Shown here: positions 1-3,326 of the stretch, in pieces | How positions within the stretch are numbered: position 1 is the stretch's first letter | Layout: each line of letters opens with the position of its first letter | Origin: an uncultured Eubacteriales bacterium | Lineage (GTDB): Bacteria; Bacillota; Clostridia; Christensenellales; UBA1242 | Assembly (NCBI GenBank): GCA_958420145.1 | Contig: CATZIR010000034.1 | Coordinates: 1-6,474, forward strand | Length of the DNA: 6,474 bases | Direction of reading: 5' to 3' | Program-made: the position numbers and the translations under genes | The notes under the pieces: model-generated | The model's database searches: none | The model's input: the letters and a program-made list of their open reading frames with translations, nothing else | What the model was told of the DNA's origin: nothing

Positions 1-23
1 AAAAAAAATTATTTGAAAAAAGG

Positions 24-635
24 ATGAAAGTTTTGCTAAGTTCTTCAAAGTGTGCACCACTAATTGAAGAGTTTAATAGGCAAATCTTCCATTGTAGAGA
101 TAAGTTTTTAAACAAAGCAGATAAAAACTATTACAGATACATCAATCAAGTTTTAGATACAGTTTTGCAAATGCGTGGTTTTGAACTGACCGATAAAGAC
201 ATTTGGAAACAACTTAAAGAAATTGGCTTTGAGTATTCTAATGAACTAAATCATAATCTGGATTTAGTGTATGCTAATCAAGAGAAACTTGATGAGATAA
301 AGCATTCAAAGAACCTTGAAAAAGTGGAAAATAAACTAAAAGGCGAACTAAAGCAACAGCCGGAAAAACAACAGTTTGAAAAAGAAGACAAAAAAGAAGA
401 TAAAAAAGAAGAAAAGATAACTGTTGAAGCGCCTAGCACTACTTCAAATAAAGAAACAAAAGTTGTTCAACAAGAAAAAGTACCTAATCCTAATGGGAAT
501 AAACAAAAGGATAAAGAAGTTCAAAACAATGATGAGCAAGCAAGTGACATATTGTACTATTACACAGATCTAACCAAACAGGAAGAGCGGAATGAAAGCA
601 AAGTCGAAAAAGAAGAAAATATAATGACAAATTAG
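24..635 (+). CDS. Hypothetical protein with lysine/glutamate-rich C-terminal half
   Basis: I do not recognise this protein and assign no function. If ATG 24 is the start, it has 203 residues. Residues 1-95 look like a mostly helical, globular segment with two cysteines (10, 24) and an aromatic patch (YYRYI, 36-40). From about residue 96 it becomes low-complexity, charged and probably disordered, rich in K, E, Q and N, with three KKE(D/E)-type repeats near residues 119-130. It ends with a tyrosine cluster (ILYYYTDL) and another charged stretch. I see no signal peptide, membrane segment or catalytic motif. The start is uncertain: the only purine-rich ribosome-binding-like sequence (AAAAAAGG) touches the ATG with no spacer, and the frame is open to base 3, so the gene may begin outside the window. 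It is separated from rpmG by 209 bases and a promoter, so it is probably not part of that operon. Confidence 0.6.
   Translation: MKVLLSSSKCAPLIEEFNRQIFHCRDKFLNKADKNYYRYINQVLDTVLQMRGFELTDKDIWKQLKEIGFEYSNELNHNLDLVYANQEKLDEIKHSKNLEKVENKLKGELKQQPEKQQFEKEDKKEDKKEEKITVEAPSTTSNKETKVVQQEKVPNPNGNKQKDKEVQNNDEQASDILYYYTDLTKQEERNESKVEKEENIMTN
378..413 (+). repeat. Three tandem 12-base units coding for KKE(D/E)
   Basis: Three in-frame 12-base copies (units start at 378, 390 and 402) read AAAAAAGAAGA plus one variable base, with one mismatch in the first base of the first unit. They encode EKED, KKED and KKEE. This is a purine-only slippage-prone tract inside a disordered acidic/basic segment. Copy number could vary between strains without breaking the frame. 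Confidence 0.6.
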
Positions 636-657
636 AAAAAATTAGTGTTTTCAAATC

Positions 658-751
658 TTAGATAAAATTAGGAAAATTTTTTATAGTTACGCGCAGTCTC
701 TATCTTATAGATAGACATCAACGCCAAATTTAGAAAATTTTATCTAAATTT
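658..751 (+). other. Inverted-repeat cluster upstream of rpmG, possible structured RNA
   Basis: Three pairings are visible. A perfect 12-base inverted repeat joins 658-669 (TTAGATAAAATT) to 736-747. Inside it, 699-704 (TCTATC) pairs with 710-715 (GATAGA) around the loop TTATA. A perfect 9-base repeat, 726-734 (AAATTTAGA) with 743-751 (TCTAAATTT), shares bases 736-747 with the long-range pairing at 743-747, so the two cannot form together. The segment lies outside any gene and ends 14 bases before the -35 box. It could be the 3' end or terminator of the upstream gene, an operator, or a small RNA. Such repeats can arise by chance in AT-rich DNA, so the functional claim is weak. Confidence 0.35.
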
Positions 752-765
752 ATTTTGAAATATTG

Positions 766-794
766 TTGACAGTTATAAATTTATATGTTAATAT
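766..794 (+). promoter_or_regulatory. Sigma-A type promoter for the rpmG-secE-nusG-rplK-rplA operon
   Basis: A perfect -35 box TTGACA (766-771) is followed by a 17-base spacer and the -10 box TAATAT (789-794, four of six consensus bases). Transcription should start near 801, giving a leader of about 44 bases before the rpmG ATG. It is the best promoter in the window and lies where an operon promoter is expected. Confidence 0.8.
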
Positions 795-795
795 T

Positions 796-826
796 AAATA
801 GCATCTTTTCAAGGGTGCTATTTTTT
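796..826 (+). terminator. Terminator-like hairpin between promoter and rpmG
   Basis: AAATAGCA (796-803) pairs perfectly over 8 bases with TGCTATTT (816-823) around a 12-base loop, and the 3' arm runs into six T (821-826). This has the form of an intrinsic terminator. The predicted start site of the operon promoter (about 801) lies inside the 5' arm, so only RNA coming from upstream would form the full stem. The likeliest role is to stop read-through from the preceding gene. A role as leader attenuator is possible if the real start is a few bases earlier. Confidence 0.5.
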
Positions 827-833
827 AGGGAGG
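827..833 (+). promoter_or_regulatory. rpmG ribosome binding site
   Basis: AGGGAGG lies 11 bases before ATG 845. It supports that start over an in-frame ATG at 785, which sits between the -35 and -10 boxes and would add 20 residues absent from the L33 family. Confidence 0.8.
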
Positions 834-844
834 ATAAAAAACCC

Positions 845-994
845 ATGAGAGACAAAATTACACTCGCTTGCACAGAATGTAAGCAAAGAAACTATGACGA
901 TATGAAGAACAAGAAAAACACTCCAGATCGTATTGAACTAAAGAAATATTGTAGATTTTGCAAAAAGCACACAGTTCATAAAGAAACAAAATAA
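845..994 (+). CDS. rpmG: Large ribosomal subunit protein L33 (bL33), zinc-binding form
   Basis: The 49-residue product is the normal L33 size and fits the family along its length: [12 protein letters not shown] at the start, then a basic middle ([15 protein letters not shown]), then [14 protein letters not shown] at the end. Two CxxC pairs, Cys9/Cys12 and Cys36/Cys39, form the zinc ribbon of the zinc-containing (C+) version. Many bacteria also carry a cysteine-free paralogue for zinc shortage; none is visible here. L33 sits on the 50S subunit near the E site. It is the first gene of the operon, directly after the promoter and a strong ribosome binding site, and 18 bases before secE, an order common in Bacillota. 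ATG 845 was chosen from the AGGGAGG at 827-833 and from family length. Confidence 0.96.
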   Translation: MRDKITLACTECKQRNYDDMKNKKNTPDRIELKKYCRFCKKHTVHKETK

Positions 995-1012
995 TTTTTA
1001 AGAGGTTAAAAA

Positions 1013-1303
1013 ATGTCAAATCCTGAAAACAAGGAAGTTGAAACAGTGGCTACAGTTGAGCCAGAAGTTTCAAACAAAAAACAACCTAAAGAAAAAAAGA
1101 AAGACAAAAAGCCAAAAGAACACAAAGTTGCAAGAAAGGTTAAAGAAACCACTAGCGAACTTAAAAAGGTGTCTTGGCTATCTTTTGGTCAAATTTGCAA
1201 GAGAACAGGAATCGTAGTAGGTTTCGTTTTGCTATCAACTCTAATCTTGTTTGGCGTTGATAGATTGCTAAGTTTAATCTATAAGTTGATTATTGGAGGT
1301 TAA
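1013..1303 (+). CDS. secE: Preprotein translocase subunit SecE
   Basis: This is the small essential subunit that clamps SecY in the SecYEG channel in the inner membrane. The 96-residue protein has a charged N-terminal extension (residues 1-38, rich in K, E and P), then the amphipathic cytoplasmic helix with the family signature (VKETTSELKKVSW, 43-55). One transmembrane helix covers about 65-92. This single-helix form is typical of Gram-positive SecE, unlike the three-helix enterobacterial protein. The usual W-P after the signature is W-L here (Trp55-Leu56). AGAGG at 1001-1005 lies 7 bases before the ATG. The stop codon is one base before the nusG ATG, so the two are probably translationally coupled. 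Confidence 0.95.
   Translation: MSNPENKEVETVATVEPEVSNKKQPKEKKKDKKPKEHKVARKVKETTSELKKVSWLSFGQICKRTGIVVGFVLLSTLILFGVDRLLSLIYKLIIGG
1295..1299 (+). promoter_or_regulatory. nusG ribosome binding site inside secE
   Basis: GGAGG lies within the last secE codons (coding for the terminal Gly-Gly), 5 bases before ATG 1305. It fixes the nusG start and argues against the in-frame TTG at 1293, which overlaps this site. Confidence 0.85.
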
Positions 1304-1304
1304 T

Positions 1305-1862
1305 ATGCAGGACGAAATAGAAAAGATTTTGCCAGACGGAAAAGCCAAATGGTATGTTTTGCATACAATTTCTGGCTATGAAAATGTTGCAAAAGAAAAT
1401 TTGCAAAGAGTGGCAGAAAAAAATAACCTACAAGATAGAATTTTTGATATTGTAATTCCAACCGAAGAAGTTATGGAAGAAAAACCAGACGGCAAAAAAG
1501 TTTTGGTAGAAAGAAAACTAATGCCGACATATCTTCTCGTTAAAATGATTTACGGCGACGATATTTGGCATAGGGTTACAGGCACTCGTGGAATTACAGG
1601 CTTCGTTGGTCCAAAGGGCAGACCTCTAGAACTCACAGAGCAAGAGATTATGAACCTAAGACTAGAAAAAGCAAAAGTAGATACTTCTATCGTAGTAAAT
1701 GACCAAGTCGAAATTCTTGACGGACCACTAAATGGTCAGGTTGGTAGAGTGACAAGCATAGACCCTGAACAAAACAAGGCAGTTGTCACAGTAGAAATGT
1801 TTGGCAGAGAAACACCAGTCGATGTTGCTTTTGACCAAATTAGAAAACTAAATCAATTTTAA
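1305..1862 (+). CDS. nusG: Transcription termination/antitermination factor NusG
   Basis: NusG binds the clamp of transcribing RNA polymerase through its N-terminal (NGN) domain and contacts other partners, such as the ribosome or Rho, through its KOW domain. The 185-residue product matches the usual length of about 180. The NGN domain spans roughly 14-112, starting AKWYVLHTISGYE and including RKLMPTYLLVKM (70-81) and the GTRGITGFVGP segment (93-103). A linker follows, then the KOW domain at about 131-185 with the motif DGPLNGQVGRVTSI (139-152). The C-terminal FGRETPVDVAFDQIRKL is typical. There is no inserted domain, so this is ordinary NusG and not a specialised paralogue such as RfaH or LoaP. 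Leucine codons are unusual: of 15 leucines, 7 use CTA, 4 TTG, 2 CTT, 2 CTC and none TTA. Confidence 0.96.
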   Translation: MQDEIEKILPDGKAKWYVLHTISGYENVAKENLQRVAEKNNLQDRIFDIVIPTEEVMEEKPDGKKVLVERKLMPTYLLVKMIYGDDIWHRVTGTRGITGFVGPKGRPLELTEQEIMNLRLEKAKVDTSIVVNDQVEILDGPLNGQVGRVTSIDPEQNKAVVTVEMFGRETPVDVAFDQIRKLNQF

Positions 1863-1889
1863 TTAATTCAAACGAAAAGTTTGTTTTAA
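1863..1889 (+). terminator. Weak hairpin with short T run after nusG
   Basis: CAAAC (1869-1873) pairs with GTTTG (1879-1883) around the loop GAAAA, followed by TTTT (1884-1887). Beyond a 2x2 mismatch, TTAA at 1863-1866 can pair with 1886-1889. It starts right after the nusG stop. The stem is short and AT-rich, so at most it would be a partial terminator that lowers expression of rplK-rplA. Confidence 0.3.
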
Positions 1890-1893
1890 TAAA

Positions 1894-1936
1894 TGTGGGA
1901 GAGGTGTAAATCTTTTATGCACTTCGCAAAACCACG
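1894..1936 (+). promoter_or_regulatory. L1-binding mRNA leader upstream of rplK
   Basis: GTGG (1895-1898) pairs with CCAC (1932-1935). After an asymmetric loop (GA opposite GCAAAA), G1901 pairs with C1925, and AGGTGT (1902-1907) pairs with GCACTT (1919-1924). The GTGGGAG...AAAACCAC pattern copies the L1 binding site at the base of the L1 stalk of 23S rRNA, which in E. coli reads GUGGGAG...AAAUACCAC. In E. coli, L1 represses translation of the rplK-rplA mRNA by binding such a mimic. By inference the same feedback acts here: free L1 binds the leader when rRNA is saturated. A near copy precedes rplA. Confidence 0.85.
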
Positions 1937-1939
1937 AAC

Positions 1940-1963
1940 ACTCTATTTGTTTAGAGTAGGAGG
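1940..1963 (+). promoter_or_regulatory. Hairpin and ribosome binding site of rplK
   Basis: ACTCTA (1940-1945) pairs with TAGAGT (1952-1957) around TTTGTT. AGGAGG (1958-1963) follows at once, 5 bases before the rplK ATG. The hairpin sits between the L1 element and the ribosome binding site; coaxial stacking could pass the effect of L1 binding to the ribosome binding site, but this is inference. Confidence 0.55.
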
Positions 1964-1968
1964 AAAAA

Positions 1969-2394
1969 ATGGCAAAGAAAATTAAAGCAGTCGTTAAATT
2001 GCAACTCCCAGGCGGAAAAGCTGTCCCAGGACAAAGCGTTGGTTCTGCTCTTGGACCTCACGGAATTCCAACAATGGATTTCTTGAAACAATTTAATGAA
2101 AGAACAGCAAATCAAGTTGGTATGATTATTCCTGTAATCGTTACAGCGTATGAAGATAAGACATTTAGTTTTATCACAAAAACACCACCAGCAGCAGTTC
2201 TAATCAAAAAGGCTTGTGGAATCGAAACAGCATCTGCAACTCCAAATAAACTAAAAGTTGCTAAGATTACAAAAGACCAAGTTAGACAAATTGCTGAAAC
2301 AAAAATGGCTGACCTTAATGCTGCATCAGTAGAAGCCGCTATGAGAATGGTAGCAGGCACTGCTAGAAGTATGGGCGTAGAAGTCGTTGATTAA
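1969..2394 (+). CDS. rplK: Large ribosomal subunit protein L11 (uL11)
   Basis: L11 forms the base of the GTPase-associated stalk with the 23S rRNA 1067 region. It is needed for elongation-factor function and for RelA activation, and is part of the thiopeptide antibiotic target. The 141 residues equal the standard length. The N-terminal domain (1-70) opens [16 protein letters not shown]. The hinge [13 protein letters not shown] (71-83) and the C-terminal rRNA-binding domain ending [12 protein letters not shown] are normal. The N-terminal proline loop is not: aligned without gaps to the E. coli protein from memory, Pro22, Pro23 and Pro26 are Gln, Ser and Ser, Gln30 is Pro, and Asn34-Ile35 are Pro-Thr. 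The rest is so regular that this looks like natural divergence, not sequencing error. It is preceded by an L1-type leader and AGGAGG, and followed directly by a second L1-type leader. Confidence 0.97.
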   Translation: MAKKIKAVVKLQLPGGKAVPGQSVGSALGPHGIPTMDFLKQFNERTANQVGMIIPVIVTAYEDKTFSFITKTPPAAVLIKKACGIETASATPNKLKVAKITKDQVRQIAETKMADLNAASVEAAMRMVAGTARSMGVEVVD

Positions 2395-2442
2395 TTTATG
2401 GGAGAGTGTAAATCTATTTAATGCACTCGCTAAAACCACAAA
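2395..2442 (+). promoter_or_regulatory. Second L1-binding mRNA leader, upstream of rplA
   Basis: The sequence closely repeats the leader before rplK. TGG (2399-2401) pairs with CCA (2436-2438), the GGGAG (2400-2404) is retained, GAGTGT (2404-2409) pairs with GCACTC (2423-2428), and GCTAAAACCAC forms the 3' side. Both leaders share GTGTAAATCT at the apical side. One conserved pair is changed: A2398 faces C2439 where the rplK copy has G-C. Outer T-A pairs (2395-2397 with 2440-2442) extend the stem. The element begins directly after the rplK stop and ends a few bases before the rplA ribosome binding site (AAGGA, 2444-2448), so bound L1 could block it directly. Confidence 0.82.
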
Positions 2443-2457
2443 AAAGGAAAAATAAAA

Positions 2458-3135
2458 ATGAAACAAGGAAAAAGATATACAGAAGCAGTTAAACTTGTTG
2501 ATAAATCAAAAGTTTACGAAGCAAGAGAAGGTATTGAACTTGCTCTTCAAACTGCAAAAGCAAAGTTCGACGAAACTTTGGAACTACATGTAAAACTTGG
2601 CGTTGATGGCAGAGATGCTAACCAACAAGTTCGTGGTGTAGTAGTATTGCCAAACGGAACAGGTAAGTCTGTTAAAGTTTTGGTTATTGCAAAAGGCACT
2701 CCAGCAGAAGTTGCTGAAAAATCAGGTGCAGATTATGTTGGCGCAGAAGATATGATCGCTAAAATCAATGGTGGTTGGACAGACTTTGATGTATGTATCA
2801 CAACTCCAGATATGATGGGCGTAGTTGGTCGTGTTGCTAAAATCTTAGGACCTAAAGGTTTAATGCCAAACATCAAGAGTGGCACAGTTACTATGGACGT
2901 AGCAAAGGCTATTCACGATGTTAAAGCAGGTAAGGTTGAATACAGACTAGACAAAAACAATATCGTGCATGTTGTATTCGGTAAAGCATCATTTGGAACA
3001 GACAAATTGCTTGAAAACTTAACAACAGTTATGGACGCTATTATAAAAGCAAAACCATCAGCAGCAAAAGGTATCTACCTAAAGAGCGTTGCTATTGCTT
3101 CTACAATGGGCCCTGGCATTAGAATTAAATACTAA
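2458..3135 (+). CDS. rplA: Large ribosomal subunit protein L1 (uL1)
   Basis: L1 forms the mobile L1 stalk that helps release deacylated tRNA from the E site, and acts as translational repressor of its own mRNA. The 225 residues are slightly fewer than the 234 of E. coli. Domain I includes [14 protein letters not shown] (37-50), with the conserved Thr40 region that contacts RNA. Domain II spans about 68-157. The signature [15 protein letters not shown] (124-138) is intact, and GTVT (142-145) follows; the usual P-K-T of the loop reads I-K-S (139-141). The C-terminus [15 protein letters not shown] is typical. AAGGA at 2444-2448 lies 9 bases before the ATG, just behind the L1-type leader. It is the last gene of the operon: rplJ and rplL, which usually follow, are absent, and terminators come next. 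Confidence 0.97.
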   Translation: MKQGKRYTEAVKLVDKSKVYEAREGIELALQTAKAKFDETLELHVKLGVDGRDANQQVRGVVVLPNGTGKSVKVLVIAKGTPAEVAEKSGADYVGAEDMIAKINGGWTDFDVCITTPDMMGVVGRVAKILGPKGLMPNIKSGTVTMDVAKAIHDVKAGKVEYRLDKNNIVHVVFGKASFGTDKLLENLTTVMDAIIKAKPSAAKGIYLKSVAIASTMGPGIRIKY

Positions 3136-3157
3136 ACTTTTTCAGCGTGAAAAAGTT
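3135..3157 (+). other. Perfect 10-bp hairpin overlapping the rplA stop
   Basis: AACTTTTTCA (3135-3144) pairs perfectly with TGAAAAAGTT (3148-3157) around the three-base loop GCG, starting at the last base of the rplA stop codon. No T run follows, so it is not a terminator by itself. It may protect or define the mRNA 3' end, or be an RNase III type processing site. Confidence 0.55.
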
Positions 3158-3159
3158 AC

Positions 3160-3208
3160 AAAAAGCGCTGGGGATTGCGATTTACCCAGACCCTATAAAC
3201 GCTTTTTT
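3160..3208 (+). terminator. Composite terminator with nested CTGGG stem-loop
   Basis: AAAAAGCG (3160-3167) pairs with CGCTTTTT (3200-3207), six T close it (3203-3208), and this alone would act as an intrinsic terminator. Inside, CTGGG (3168-3172) pairs with CCCAG (3185-3189) around a 12-base loop (GATTGCGATTTA), stacked directly on the outer helix. Ten unpaired bases (3190-3199, ACCCTATAAA) lie on one side only. That nested, asymmetric design is more elaborate than a plain terminator and recalls a ligand-binding or protein-binding leader RNA. I could not match it to a known riboswitch or to the L10 leader. Confidence 0.6.
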
Positions 3209-3220
3209 GAAAGTGGGTTA

Positions 3221-3268
3221 TGAAAGAAATAAAAGAAGTCGAAATGACTTCTTTTTTTGTGTCTTTCA
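3221..3268 (+). terminator. Strong intrinsic terminator ending the ribosomal protein operon
   Basis: AAAAGAAGTC (3231-3240) pairs perfectly over 10 bases with GACTTCTTTT (3246-3255) around the loop GAAAT, with seven T at 3252-3258. An outer 7-base repeat, TGAAAGA (3221-3227) with TCTTTCA (3262-3268), can extend the structure. It follows the composite hairpin as the second of two tandem terminators and separates rplA from comEC. Confidence 0.9.
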
Positions 3269-3274
3269 AAGATT

Positions 3275-3310
3275 TTGTTTTATTTGGTTTTTATACTAAA
3301 ATATTAGTAT
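3275..3310 (+). promoter_or_regulatory. Probable comEC promoter overlapped by a near-palindrome
   Basis: TTGTTT (3275-3280), a 16-base spacer and TAAAAT (3297-3302, five of six consensus bases) suggest a sigma-A promoter with a weak -35, starting near 3309. ATACTAA (3293-3299) and TTAGTAT (3304-3310) form a perfect 7-base inverted repeat with a 4-base centre covering the -10 box and start site. That is the typical place for a repressor operator, though no regulator can be named. Confidence 0.5.
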
Positions 3311-3326
3311 CAGGTTTTGCATACGA

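Noticed and set aside
785..844. In-frame N-terminal extension of rpmG starting at ATG 785 (20 extra residues)
   Set aside because: The ATG lies inside the promoter spacer, before the predicted transcription start. The extension is absent from L33, and AGGGAGG precedes ATG 845.
1293..1304. nusG start at TTG 1293
   Set aside because: It overlaps the GGAGG ribosome binding site that serves ATG 1305, and the added four residues are not needed for the NGN domain.
1863..1890. Possible promoter TTAATT-16-TTTAAT before rplK
   Set aside because: The -35 is poor, and the start would fall inside the first stem of the L1 leader, destroying it.
2112..2360. 82-codon minus-strand frame inside rplK
   Set aside because: Shadow of a strongly conserved ribosomal protein gene, with no promoter or family match.
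3168..3202. PreQ1-I riboswitch suggested by the CTGGG...CCCAG stem-loop
   Set aside because: The loop does not match the PreQ1 pattern and there is no adenine-rich tail able to form the pseudoknot; no queuosine gene follows.
3147..3299. Small open frame of 50 codons starting GTG in the rplA-comEC gap
   Set aside because: It runs through both terminators, has no ribosome binding site, and its end is a phenylalanine-rich translation of the T runs. The RNA structures explain the sequence better.
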